From an uncultured Desulfosporosinus sp. (GTDB lineage: Bacteria > Bacillota > Desulfitobacteriia > Desulfitobacteriales > Desulfitobacteriaceae), in assembly GCA_927405585.1 (NCBI GenBank), contig CAKMJS010000076.1, forward strand, positions 1 through 64,000: a stretch of 64,000 nucleotides of DNA, given 5' to 3'. Below, one piece after another: positions 43,780 to 52,096 of the stretch. How positions within the stretch are numbered: position 1 is the first letter of the stretch; each line of letters begins with the position of its first letter. A program made the position numbers and the translations under genes. Under the pieces are notes generated by a model that was not told where the DNA came from, did not search any database, and worked only from the letters and a program-made list of their open reading frames with translations.

Positions 43780-43822
43780 AACCAACGAGAGAACCCGCCA
43801 CAGGCGGGTTCTCTCGTTGGTT
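43780..43822 (+). terminator. Intrinsic terminator
   Basis: The perfect 20-bp arms begin AACCAACGAGAG and enclose three bases. Confidence 0.85.
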
Positions 43823-43862
43823 GGAATAGATACAATTGCGGTTCTTTTTCTTTTATTACAAG

Positions 43863-43956
43863 TGACTCGTCCAATAAAAGTTGAACATCGGGACTTCGGT
43901 GGGGAATAATAATTATTCTCTAAAGCTTTTGTGAGAGTCCTCCGATATAGAACTAG
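43863..43956 (+). repeat. Dispersed hairpin repeat, decayed copy 5
   Basis: AAAGTTGAACATCGGGACTTC is followed by GGTGGGG, and the tail GTGAGAGTCCTCCGATA resembles the element end. The middle is replaced by A/T-rich sequence. It fills much of the 364-bp gap before the GGDEF gene; no gene was seen in the rest. Confidence 0.6.
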
Positions 43957-44119
43957 AGAATTAAATTTAACTTAATTAGTTCAATGACATCGGGTTAGAA
44001 ATGGGTTACGGGCAGTTGTGATAGGGCCTCAGAAGAGGAATCGGATGCGGCTTACAGAGACCTTATCGGAATTGCCTTTATAGGACAGACTAGAAGGATG
44101 AAAAGCGAGGTCAAATACA

Positions 44120-45271
44120 ATGACTAATGTGATGGCTAATGTGATTAGAGATTCTATGAGTGATGGACGGAGCAATATCTTAATTGTAGATGATAAGCCG
44201 AATAATTTACTAGTATTAAAGGGCTTGCTTGAAACAATTGACTGTCATATTATGACGGCCAGATCAGGAAACGAAGCATTGAACATGATGCAGAGCTATG
44301 AGTTTGCGCTCGTTCTACTGGATGTGTTAATGCCGGAAATGGATGGCTTTGAATTAGCTAAACGGATGAGGGGAAGCGTAAGGACTAAAGTAATCCCAAT
44401 TATTTTCATTACCGCTAACAGCATCGATCAATGGTCTGTCTTCAAGGGATACGAGGTGGGTGCTGTTGATTATTTACTAAAACCGATTGAACCTGTTATC
44501 CTGAGAAGTAAAGTCAGGGTATTCCTAGATCTATATCAACAAAAAAAGCTCCTGAAAAGCCAAGCAAAATTACTTGAATCTAAGGTCAACGAATTACTTC
44601 TACTTAAAGAAGTTAACTGTCATTTAGAAAGCATTTCTGCGCTTGATGGATTAACAGGAATCCCGAACCGCCGTACCTTTGATCAATTTATTGATATGAA
44701 TTGGAAAAACGCAATCCGAGAACAACAACCGATATCAGTAATTATGTCAGATATAGACTTTTTTAAAGCGTATAATGATACTTATGGTCACCTTCAAGGG
44801 GATGATTGTTTAACTCTCGTAGCAAAAGCTCTTGTCTCGTGCCTCAAACGGCCGAATGACTTAGTTGCCCGTTATGGCGGTGAGGAATTCATTGCTTTGC
44901 TACCTAATACAGATAAGCAAGGCGCATTACGAGTGGCCGAGAGGATGCGAAGATGTATAGAGAAGTTAGCCATGAAACATGATCAATCGCGAGTTGCTGA
45001 CTGTGTTACAATTAGCCTAGGGGTCGCAGAGATCATTCCCCAGCCCTTTGATTCAATAGTAGATTTTATAAAAATAGCGGACGATGCTCTATATGTGGCA
45101 AAACATGAAGGACGAAATAGAGTGCATATGAGCCATCGACAGTTTGAAGCTATTGAAGTATTCTTTCCTAAGGAGAGCCTTTCTCTATCTTTCAGAGAAA
45201 CCGTTGAGGGAGTATGGCTGTCTAAGCGTGGTCAAGCAAAGTCTATCGTCGGACAACTACAAGGTGCTTGA
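44120..45271 (+). CDS. Response regulator-diguanylate cyclase (REC-GGDEF)
   Basis: The protein has 383 residues. Receiver domain 15-135 has VDDKPNN, phospho-Asp in LVLLDVLMPEMDG near 72, and DYLLKP near 123. A coiled linker (140-175) leads to a GGDEF domain starting at LDGLTGIPNRRTF near 178, with active site RYGGEEF near 256. RPND, five residues before GGEEF, fits the inhibitory product-binding site (RxxD). It would synthesise c-di-GMP when phosphorylated. The partner kinase is not adjacent. The start has a weak AAGG site. Confidence 0.92.
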   Translation: MTNVMANVIRDSMSDGRSNILIVDDKPNNLLVLKGLLETIDCHIMTARSGNEALNMMQSYEFALVLLDVLMPEMDGFELAKRMRGSVRTKVIPIIFITANSIDQWSVFKGYEVGAVDYLLKPIEPVILRSKVRVFLDLYQQKKLLKSQAKLLESKVNELLLLKEVNCHLESISALDGLTGIPNRRTFDQFIDMNWKNAIREQQPISVIMSDIDFFKAYNDTYGHLQGDDCLTLVAKALVSCLKRPNDLVARYGGEEFIALLPNTDKQGALRVAERMRRCIEKLAMKHDQSRVADCVTISLGVAEIIPQPFDSIVDFIKIADDALYVAKHEGRNRVHMSHRQFEAIEVFFPKESLSLSFRETVEGVWLSKRGQAKSIVGQLQGA

Positions 45272-45282
45272 GTTAAAGGTTA

Positions 45283-45316
45283 GCAAAGGCGACCCCCGCA
45301 TGGTGGTCGCCTTTGC
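45283..45316 (+). terminator. Terminator of the GGDEF gene
   Basis: The arms GCAAAGGCGACC and GGTCGCCTTTGC are followed by TTTAC. Confidence 0.8.
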
Positions 45317-45408
45317 TTTACATTTGGCTATTCCTTGCTTTGCAGCGTACTTCAGGCTAGAATGCTATAACAGGTGAACTTTGCAAAAAGAGTTAGGAGG
45401 CGTGGAGA

Positions 45409-45750
45409 ATGACCATAGATAGAACGCTGAGCGAAACAACGCGCGTTTCCAAAACAGTAACCCTCCCTCGCTTGAACCGCTTAAGTCCTTCTTTGGAAGG
45501 GACAGCCTTGAAGATCATGGAGGAATCCGGGGAGTTAGCTCAGGCTATCGGTAAATTCAGAGGACTTAGTGGAGAGCTACAACGTTTCGAAGAAGAGGAA
45601 GCCATGCAGATGGTGGCGAGAGAACTGGTCGATGTGGCTCAGACAGCCGTCACAATGATGTTTGTACTTGAAGAGCAATATGGCATAAATCTGGAGGCCA
45701 TTTTGAAGGAACATATTACAAAACTAAAACAAAAAGGGTACTGTGATTAG
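45409..45750 (+). CDS. MazG-like nucleotide pyrophosphohydrolase
   Basis: The protein has 113 residues, all helical. The metal-binding motif EESGELAQAIGK near 39 and ELVDVAQTAVTM near 74 fit the EExxE...ExxD pattern of all-alpha NTP pyrophosphatases. It probably hydrolyses aberrant nucleotides. TTAGGAGG precedes the ATG. Confidence 0.82.
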   Translation: MTIDRTLSETTRVSKTVTLPRLNRLSPSLEGTALKIMEESGELAQAIGKFRGLSGELQRFEEEEAMQMVARELVDVAQTAVTMMFVLEEQYGINLEAILKEHITKLKQKGYCD

Positions 45751-45767
45751 GTATTAATCTGAAAAAT

Positions 45768-45791
45768 AGGCGCCCATGTCTGGACGCCTTA
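45768..45791 (-). terminator. Short hairpin between convergent genes
   Basis: AGGCG and CGCCT arms with a partly paired interior lie between the mazG-like and CAP-domain genes. Confidence 0.4.
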
Positions 45792-45795
45792 TAAC

Positions 45796-46584
45796 CTATC
45801 GTCCGATAAAAGCTTGGCAGAAAACCTTTCCATACGTTGGACTTGGCGTAATCCCGATGCCAACATAATTGAACGACGATTTAAGGATATTTTCTTTGTG
45901 GCCGGGGCTGTTCATAAGAGCTTTATGTGCTCCTTCGACGGACGAGTTCCCGGCGATATTTTCACCAGCTGTAGAATAAGTAATCCCAAATTTCTTCATC
46001 ATCTCAAAAGGGGAACCATAAGTAGGGGAAGTATGGCTGAAGTAAGATTTTGCAACCATCTCATCTGATTTCACTTGGGCCATCTTTTGTAGTTGAGCAT
46101 CGATTTTAAGAGGGACTACCCCTACTTTAGAACGTTCTTGGTTGATTAGGTCAAGCATCAGCTGTTGATCTGCAGTGAGCCCGACTTGTGGCGCAGGAGC
46201 AGGTGTTGGGGTAGGAGTAGGTACTGGAGTAGGTACTGGAGTAGGAGTGGGAGTAGGTGTTGGGGTCGGTGCTGATGGAGGGTAGTACGCTTTGGCAAGA
46301 CCTCCAGAGATTAAGCCGACAACATCATTTTCTAAATGAACAACCCACCAGCTTCCGATTTTACCGATACAATCAACAACCTGACCGTTGTTCACCCAAC
46401 CAACCTTCAGAAAGTTAGTCCCTGGGCCGGACCGAACGTTCGCGGCTGAGACTGTAATGGAAATCTGCGCAGGGACATTAGTTCGACTAAATTGAGTTTG
46501 AGCCATAACAAGCACTGGAGAGCTTGTTATGATAAAAAAAGTTACAAATAGAATTTGAGCAATTACTTTACATTGTTTTTTCAT
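45796..46584 (-). CDS. Secreted SH3b plus CAP (YkwD-type) domain protein
   Basis: The protein has 262 residues. Signal peptide is about residues 1-28. A bacterial SH3 domain (VSAANVRSGPGTNFLKVGWV) is followed by a Pro/Thr repeat linker, and then a CAP/SCP-PR1 domain from about 135, with NQERSKVGVVPL, YFSHTSP, AGENIAGN and NSPGHKENIL. Spore-forming Firmicutes carry several such wall-associated proteins. ATG 46584 sits behind GAGGAG. Confidence 0.9.
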   Translation of the reverse strand: MKKQCKVIAQILFVTFFIITSSPVLVMAQTQFSRTNVPAQISITVSAANVRSGPGTNFLKVGWVNNGQVVDCIGKIGSWWVVHLENDVVGLISGGLAKAYYPPSAPTPTPTPTPTPVPTPVPTPTPTPAPAPQVGLTADQQLMLDLINQERSKVGVVPLKIDAQLQKMAQVKSDEMVAKSYFSHTSPTYGSPFEMMKKFGITYSTAGENIAGNSSVEGAHKALMNSPGHKENILKSSFNYVGIGITPSPTYGKVFCQAFIGR

Positions 46585-46821
46585 AGATATTCTCCTCTTC
46601 ACGCTGATTTTGAGTTTCAGTTATTAGTCTGCGGAATCTGCTTGCAATTAAACACGTTAAATTCAGGAAATTTTCTTCAGTTAGAAGGCGCAGCACAGAG
46701 CATGCACACGAGCAATGATATTGCTATTTGTGTGTTCCAAATCACGAAATGTTGGCTGTGAGTTTGATATCATAAGAGATAGGAAATTAAGGAATTATTC
46801 AGATAGAAAGGAGTAAACATC

Positions 46822-47832
46822 ATGCTTCCAGGGCAAGCTTTAACGACAGCCATGGGTATTTTGCCTCATACAAATTTACTAGATGCTCAGAAGTTAGCGC
46901 TTAGTTTAGATATACCTTTTTGGCCACAATTACCTCACTTTCGATTCAAGGAAGATATGTATGCTCAGTTTGCTGAACATTTCCCAGGCATAATCGTTGA
47001 CAATGTGAAAAGAAGTCTCTTTTTCTCCTCCGAACGCTTTGCCCAGGAAATCGATGAATATCTTGAACAAAGTGTCGTTCCTGACCACTTTGCCTTGTCA
47101 GTCGAATCGTCTGCAGCGTTTAGGGGATTTTTGGCGTCCGATCTTTCTTCTTATAAATTGATTCATGGGCAGACTGTTGGCCCGATCAGTTTTGGGCTTA
47201 AAATATGTGATGAAGAACGCAAACCCATGATCTATAATGATTTTGTTCGCGAGATTTTGTACGACTTTCTCCAACAAAAAATAACCTGGCAATATGACCA
47301 ACTGAAAAAAGTTCATCCGAACCCCTTTGTTTGGTTAGATGAACCTGGATTAGAAATGATTTTTAACTCGCTGAGTGCCTACACTTATGAAGTGGCCCAA
47401 GTAGAATATGGAGCATTCTTGTCTAAACTGCCCGGACCTAAGGGGGTTCATCTATGTGGTAATCCTGATTGGGCTTTTCTCTTAAATGCAAACCTCGATA
47501 TTCTTTCGGTGGATGCTTTCAGTTGGGGACACATCCTGGTGCGTTATGTCGATGAAGTGAAAGCGTTTTTACGTCGCGGGGGTATCATATCCTGGGGTAT
47601 CACTCCCACTTTGACGAGTGAATTATTTGCGGAGAGTGCCGATTCACTAACGGATCGTCTGCTTCAATTATGGAAGTTTCTCAATCAGCATGGATTAGAT
47701 GATGATATCTTATTTGACCGATCTTGGTTAGCCCCATCCCGTTGCTGCCTAATTAATGGGGATGGAACAGCGAGTATCGATCACTCCTTCGCGATACTCA
47801 AAGAAATATCGCTAAATCTCAGAACCCGTTAA
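46822..47832 (+). CDS. UROD/MetE-like methyltransferase domain protein
   Basis: The protein has 336 residues. The TIM-barrel-like layout with FVWLDEPGLEMIF near 171 and HLCGNPDW near 212 resembles the C-terminal half of cobalamin-independent methionine synthase. There, the zinc site is HxC...E...C, and a late Cys is available in SRCC near 312. The N-terminal MetE half is absent. It may transfer methyl groups from corrinoid proteins. AAAGGAG precedes the ATG. Confidence 0.75.
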   Translation: MLPGQALTTAMGILPHTNLLDAQKLALSLDIPFWPQLPHFRFKEDMYAQFAEHFPGIIVDNVKRSLFFSSERFAQEIDEYLEQSVVPDHFALSVESSAAFRGFLASDLSSYKLIHGQTVGPISFGLKICDEERKPMIYNDFVREILYDFLQQKITWQYDQLKKVHPNPFVWLDEPGLEMIFNSLSAYTYEVAQVEYGAFLSKLPGPKGVHLCGNPDWAFLLNANLDILSVDAFSWGHILVRYVDEVKAFLRRGGIISWGITPTLTSELFAESADSLTDRLLQLWKFLNQHGLDDDILFDRSWLAPSRCCLINGDGTASIDHSFAILKEISLNLRTR

Positions 47833-47869
47833 TTTGCATGCTTCATTGAAGGAGAAATAACGGTAATCC

Positions 47870-47931
47870 CGTGTGAACTCGTTCAACTAAAGTTGAACAT
47901 CGAGGCTTCGGTGGTTACGAATAGATCAAAT
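47870..47931 (+). repeat. Dispersed hairpin repeat, internally deleted copy 6
   Basis: GTGAACTCGTTCAAC, AAAGTTGAACATCGAGGCTTC and GGTGG are followed at once by ACGAATAGATCAAA. The central hairpins are missing, as at 9329. Confidence 0.75.
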
Positions 47932-47950
47932 TTAAAGGGGGCTTATCGCG

Positions 47951-48328
47951 ATGGACAAGAATCAAGAAATCTCATGTACAGAGTGCATTTATTGTGGCAC
48001 AACTGACGGTGTTTTCTCCTTCTGTAAAACTAAGCAAACAGAGGAAGGAGAAAAAAAGGTCTGCTATTGCACCTGTACAAGCTGCGCTGATCATATTGAG
48101 AAAAACCTAAGTCCCGAGATTCCTTGTGAAACCTGTGAAGTATGTGGTAAAACCACGGATGTCTTTGCGTTTTGTTCTTACGCTCCGACTGAGGAAGGGC
48201 AACCAGAAAAAGTATGTCACTGCGTTTGTCCAGATTGCGTAGCCATTTTGCAGGATAAAGTTTTCGATTATTATGATGAAGCATTAGCACATGGGTACGA
48301 ACCTGAAAAAGCTGACGAAAAGAAATAG
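47951..48328 (+). CDS. Cysteine-rich protein with two repeated metal-binding modules
   Basis: The protein has 125 residues with 19 cysteines. Two similar halves are visible: CTECIYCGTTDGVFSFC...CYCTCTSCADHI, and CETCEVCGKTTDVFAFC...CHCVCPDCVAIL. This points to an internal duplication of a zinc-ribbon or rubredoxin-like unit. The C-terminus is acidic. GGGGG precedes the ATG. Function is unknown; metal binding is inferred. Confidence 0.75.
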   Translation: MDKNQEISCTECIYCGTTDGVFSFCKTKQTEEGEKKVCYCTCTSCADHIEKNLSPEIPCETCEVCGKTTDVFAFCSYAPTEEGQPEKVCHCVCPDCVAILQDKVFDYYDEALAHGYEPEKADEKK

Positions 48329-48337
48329 CCTACAATA

Positions 48338-48370
48338 AAAGAGGTTGGAAGCATTGCTTCCAGCCTCTTT
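48338..48370 (+). terminator. Intrinsic terminator
   Basis: The arms AAAGAGGTTGGAAGCA and TGCTTCCAGCCTCTTT contain one mismatch. A T tail follows. Confidence 0.85.
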
Positions 48371-48471
48371 TTGGCAATACTAAAATTTCTTTCCTGAGAG
48401 TGGAGGAAATTCGTACATTATACCGAATGATGAAGAAATAGGTAGAAAGTCATATAACTGGAGGTTTTCAT

Positions 48472-49314
48472 ATGAAAAAGATCGCCCTTGTAACCGATGG
48501 TACTGCTGACCTAACCGATGAGATGAAAAAAGACTATGATATTCATGTCGTTCCATTGAAAGTTAGGTTCGGAGATCAGGAATATTCCGGTAATGAGCTA
48601 AGTTGTGAAGAATTCTATCGTCGTTTAGCGGAGGGAGGTGAGCTCCCCAAGACGTCACAACCAACGCCTGAGGAATTTGGCCGGCTATACACTACGTTAC
48701 TTCAGGAGTATCAAGAGATAATATCCGTGCATGTATCATCGGCCCTTAGTGGCACGTTTAATTCCGCCTTTTTAGCCAAAGAGAAATTCAAAGAAAAAGT
48801 TCACCTTGTCGATTCAAAGACATTAAGTCTAGGGATGGGTCTAATGTTAATGGAGGCAGCACAAAATATTAAAAAAGGCCAGGATGTCGCTTGGATTCTG
48901 GATAACCTCGCCAAGGTCAGGAAGAACGTTGAGACTCTTTTCACCTTAAACACGATGGAGTATCTGCAAAAAGGGGGAAGAATTGGAAGGGTTCAAGGTT
49001 TTATGGGATCGCTATTAAATATTAAGCCAATTGTCAGAGTTGGGGACGACGGAGTCTATCATACCTATGGCAAAGCACATAGCCAGAAGAAGGCCTTAGA
49101 TAGTTTGGCCTTAGCCTTTCGAGATTTGGCTAAGGGCAGGAAACCCATCCGTTTAGTATTAGTTCACGGGGCTGCACTTCAGGCTGCCCAATATCTGAAA
49201 GAAACTTTGGAGAATGCCTTTCAACTGCCAACAACGGCTTTTACTCAGGTGGGGCCGGTCATTGGGGTTCATACGGGCCCAGGAACAGTGGGAGCTGCCG
49301 TTCAGTACGAATAA
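48472..49314 (+). CDS. DegV-family fatty acid-binding protein
   Basis: The protein has 280 residues. VTDGTADLTDE at the start, TSQPTPEEF near 61 and SSALSGTFNSA near 89 are DegV signatures, as is LEYLxKGGRIG (here MEYLQKGGRIGR near 162). Such proteins present fatty acids to FakA-type kinases. TGGAGG precedes the ATG. No fakA is adjacent. Confidence 0.9.
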   Translation: MKKIALVTDGTADLTDEMKKDYDIHVVPLKVRFGDQEYSGNELSCEEFYRRLAEGGELPKTSQPTPEEFGRLYTTLLQEYQEIISVHVSSALSGTFNSAFLAKEKFKEKVHLVDSKTLSLGMGLMLMEAAQNIKKGQDVAWILDNLAKVRKNVETLFTLNTMEYLQKGGRIGRVQGFMGSLLNIKPIVRVGDDGVYHTYGKAHSQKKALDSLALAFRDLAKGRKPIRLVLVHGAALQAAQYLKETLENAFQLPTTAFTQVGPVIGVHTGPGTVGAAVQYE

Positions 49315-49322
49315 GACAAGCG

Positions 49323-49350
49323 AAGCACCCCAGGGACTTTACTCCCAAGG
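49323..49350 (+). terminator. Terminator of the degV-like gene
   Basis: The arms AAGCACCC and GGGTGCTT are followed by TTTA. Confidence 0.75.
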
Positions 49351-49419
49351 GTGCTTTTTAGTGACAGTGAATAATATGCTTATACAGTAAAGGGTATAAA
49401 TTCTGAAGGGTGAGTGCTA

Positions 49420-49584
49420 ATGGGCTATCTTACGGTTATTGCTGCTTTAGGAATTATTTTGTTTTATATTTATTGGTCAGGAAATCGTCGCACCAAGTCA
49501 CAGGATCGTAAGCAATCAAAAGTGTCCGAAATTTATCCGTTGTCCAAACCTAAGGGACAAGCTAAATTACGACGGATTAAATAA
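49420..49584 (+). CDS. Small single-pass membrane protein (54 aa)
   Basis: AAGGGTG lies seven bases before ATG 49420. Residues 3-19 form one hydrophobic helix (YLTVIAALGIILFYIYW), followed by a basic cytoplasmic tail of 35 residues. No family was recognised. Degenerate AAGGTTAAGT repeats (49585-49628) follow. Confidence 0.7.
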   Translation: MGYLTVIAALGIILFYIYWSGNRRTKSQDRKQSKVSEIYPLSKPKGQAKLRRIK

Positions 49585-49628
49585 GGGTTAAGTAAGGTTA
49601 TATAAGGTTAAGTAAGTTAAATAAGGTT
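49585..49628 (+). repeat. Degenerate tandem repeat (AAGGTTAAGTA)
   Basis: About four imperfect units of AAGGTTA(A)GTA separate the small membrane protein and the acyl-CoA dehydrogenase. Confidence 0.65.
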
Positions 49629-51328
49629 TATCCTTGATAAACCCCAACTAAAGGTTTTACTTCCGTTTCCCAAAGCGTTTGGACAGTTGCCGGACTAAGA
49701 CTTGGTTTTTTCATCATGGCCTGCAAAAATTCTTCTTGTTTCACTGAGTTGTTAAAATTAGAAATCTGAGTCAAAGAAAATTGAGCAAAGTCACGCACTA
49801 AAAAGTTGAAAATCTCATCGAGTAAAGCCGAAGAGATGGGATGGAGTTTGGAATCCTCCAAGATCAACTGCGCGTAAACAATCAAGGTGAACATCTCACC
49901 CAAAGCGAGCATATAGTCAATGTTTTTTGACTGTTCAGGACTAGGACTGGCCTGCTCTAAGAAGGAACGGAACAGTTCAATTTGTTCTTGGAAGATAGAT
50001 ACATTAGTGACTTGAATTCCTTCGTAAGCCAAATGGTAGTCAGGGAAACGGACAGACGCAAGTTTTCCTGCCTTCTGACGAAAAAGGTAGGAGTCGTCGG
50101 CGGGGTCATCGCGCTTGGGGATTGCGGGATACTCCAGTGGGTTGAAGAAATAGTTATTCATAAATTTGATGACCAGGGCAATATTGACATGGGTCGTACC
50201 CTCTAATCGAGGAATCATTCCAATGTCGCGGATGGCGGTCTCGAAGTAAGTGTCCTGTTCAAACCCTTTAGCGGCTATAGCATCGAGGAGCATTTCAATA
50301 ATTTTCATACCTTGAGTGGTTACCTTCATTTTCTGAATCGGATTAAAGAGTAAATAGCGCCTGTCTTCGTCAGAAGCAGATCGGAAATAATCTAAACTTC
50401 TGAGAGCATACAGTTTCATAGCGATCAAGCGAGCATAGGATTCCGTAAAGATTTTCTGTATATGAGGAAAGTCTGTGACTTTTTTAGCATATAAAACTCG
50501 ATTAGAAGCATGGTTCAGGGCTTCATAATAAGCATGAGTGCAAATTCCTATTGAAGCAAAACCGAGTTGAAATTTACCGATGTTCACGGTCGAAAGGGCA
50601 GAATCCCAGGCTAGTGGACCGCTAGAAAGGATCTCATCTGAAGTAATAGGATATTCAATGAGCTCATAATCTCCCACATAGGCTGGGCGAACCCCTGAGG
50701 TTGAGATTTTCTTAATTAATTTGTAGTTGCGATGTTGACTATCAACCACAAAAAAGACGTAGTCCTGAGTATCCTTATATTTAGCAAAGGTTGAGATTAG
50801 CGCAGCTATGTTGGCATTACCTATGTAGTATTTTCCACCGTTGGCCAGGAAGTGGCCATCGTTAGTAGGAGTTAGCGTCATTTCATTGCTATAAAGGTCA
50901 GCACCATGGGTCTTTTCGGATAAGCCAAAAGCGAAAATTCCTCCATTAATCAGTTTCTGGGCCGTTAAGTGTTTGGCCTTTTCGTTGTCGCCCATCCAAA
51001 TCGGTCCAAGTCCAAGGATCGTCACTTGATAGGTGTATTGATAAGACAGGGAATAAAAGGCACTAATTTCATTGAATTCACAGACTCGGCTGAGATCGAA
51101 ACGTGAGTCCGGGGCACCATATCCAGCAGGAGTTAAAAGCGTGGAAAAAATTTGCTCTGCTTTGATAAATTTTATAAAATCAGTATACCAACGACTTGCT
51201 TGGTCATCTTCTTTGATGCTGGTAAGACCTTTGTCCTCGAAGAAGCGGATTGTCTTTGCCATGATTTCTTTAGAAGGCACATCCATTTGCGGACTTTCGT
51301 AGTTCTGCGGATTGAGTAACAGGGACAT
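49628..51328 (-). CDS. Acyl-CoA dehydrogenase family protein
   Basis: The protein has 566 residues, longer than the 380 of ordinary members, with extra C-terminal helices as in the large AidB/DUF1974-type branch. FAFGLSEKTHGADLYSNEM near 130 is the FAD/substrate loop, and RLEGTTHVNIAL near 370 is the conserved region after the catalytic position. It is flavin-dependent and probably acts on a fatty acyl-CoA. AAAGGTGTG precedes the ATG. A FadR/TetR-type palindrome lies upstream. Confidence 0.87.
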   Translation of the reverse strand: MSLLLNPQNYESPQMDVPSKEIMAKTIRFFEDKGLTSIKEDDQASRWYTDFIKFIKAEQIFSTLLTPAGYGAPDSRFDLSRVCEFNEISAFYSLSYQYTYQVTILGLGPIWMGDNEKAKHLTAQKLINGGIFAFGLSEKTHGADLYSNEMTLTPTNDGHFLANGGKYYIGNANIAALISTFAKYKDTQDYVFFVVDSQHRNYKLIKKISTSGVRPAYVGDYELIEYPITSDEILSSGPLAWDSALSTVNIGKFQLGFASIGICTHAYYEALNHASNRVLYAKKVTDFPHIQKIFTESYARLIAMKLYALRSLDYFRSASDEDRRYLLFNPIQKMKVTTQGMKIIEMLLDAIAAKGFEQDTYFETAIRDIGMIPRLEGTTHVNIALVIKFMNNYFFNPLEYPAIPKRDDPADDSYLFRQKAGKLASVRFPDYHLAYEGIQVTNVSIFQEQIELFRSFLEQASPSPEQSKNIDYMLALGEMFTLIVYAQLILEDSKLHPISSALLDEIFNFLVRDFAQFSLTQISNFNNSVKQEEFLQAMMKKPSLSPATVQTLWETEVKPLVGVYQG

Positions 51329-51363
51329 ACGATCACACCTTTCGTTTTACTTAACAAGATAAG

Positions 51364-51377
51364 TGAACGAACATTCA
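51364..51377. promoter_or_regulatory. FadR/TetR-like operator
   Basis: TGAACGAACATTCA is a near-palindrome (TGAATG-TT-CGTTCA on the minus strand) 36 bases upstream of the acyl-CoA dehydrogenase start. It resembles operators of fatty-acid regulators in Firmicutes. Confidence 0.5.
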
Positions 51378-51595
51378 TTTTACAATTCTAATTATCTCAC
51401 AAATCTAAAGAATGTAAAGGAAACATTTGACGTTTACGCAAGTCAGGTGGGATTGTAGGTAGCAAGGTCATGTATAGGGCAAGCAGTGTTTTTGGGAGCA
51501 ATGTTGACAGGAAAATCAGAATTGTATAGGCTAATAAGAAGAAAAGTAAATTACTGCTTTCCTTTTTATTAGTGTAATAATGGAGGTTGCTAAGA

Positions 51596-52096
51596 ATGAA
51601 ATTAATTAAAGAAATAGATTTACCGGGTATTGGCAAGAAGTTTCAACTCCAAACCCGCAGTGGTGACAAGATTGTCGTCATCGTCCATGATGACGGACGT
51701 AGGGAAATCTATCATTATTACCTTGAGGACCCAGATGATTCTATCTCGATGGTAACCTTAGATGACGAAGAATCGCGGGTTATCGCTGCAATAATCGGAG
51801 GGATGGCCTATCGCCCTCAAACGTTAGAAACCGTGGACGTTGCCTTTGGCGATATGCTTATAGAATGGTACAAACTAGAACCTGAAGCGTATGCTGTTGG
51901 CAAGACCATCGCTGAATTGCGTGTTCGGCAGGTTACCGGAGGAACTGTTATCGCGATGGTAGACCATGACCAGAGTAAAACAGTTAATCCTGGTCCCGAG
52001 GCAACCTTTCGAAATGGTGCTACGGTTGTAATTCTTGGTGAAAAGAAACAGGTTAAAGCGTGTAAGCAGCTCTTATCTCACGGAAGTATTCAGTAA
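51596..52096 (+). CDS. khtT: Cation:proton antiporter regulatory subunit (KhtT-like)
   Basis: The protein has 166 residues. The N-terminal domain (1-75) and the C-terminal TrkA_C/RCK_C domain (about 75-160: GDMLIEWYKLEPEAYAVGKTIAEL, TGGTVIAMVDH, GATVVILG) match KhtT. It senses nucleotide or pH and gates the antiporter. TGGAGG precedes the ATG. Its stop overlaps the start of the next gene. Confidence 0.88.
   Translation: MKLIKEIDLPGIGKKFQLQTRSGDKIVVIVHDDGRREIYHYYLEDPDDSISMVTLDDEESRVIAAIIGGMAYRPQTLETVDVAFGDMLIEWYKLEPEAYAVGKTIAELRVRQVTGGTVIAMVDHDQSKTVNPGPEATFRNGATVVILGEKKQVKACKQLLSHGSIQ

Noticed and set aside
43960-44119. A c-di-GMP riboswitch before the GGDEF gene
   Set aside because: No GEMM core motifs or tetraloop-receptor pattern could be seen.
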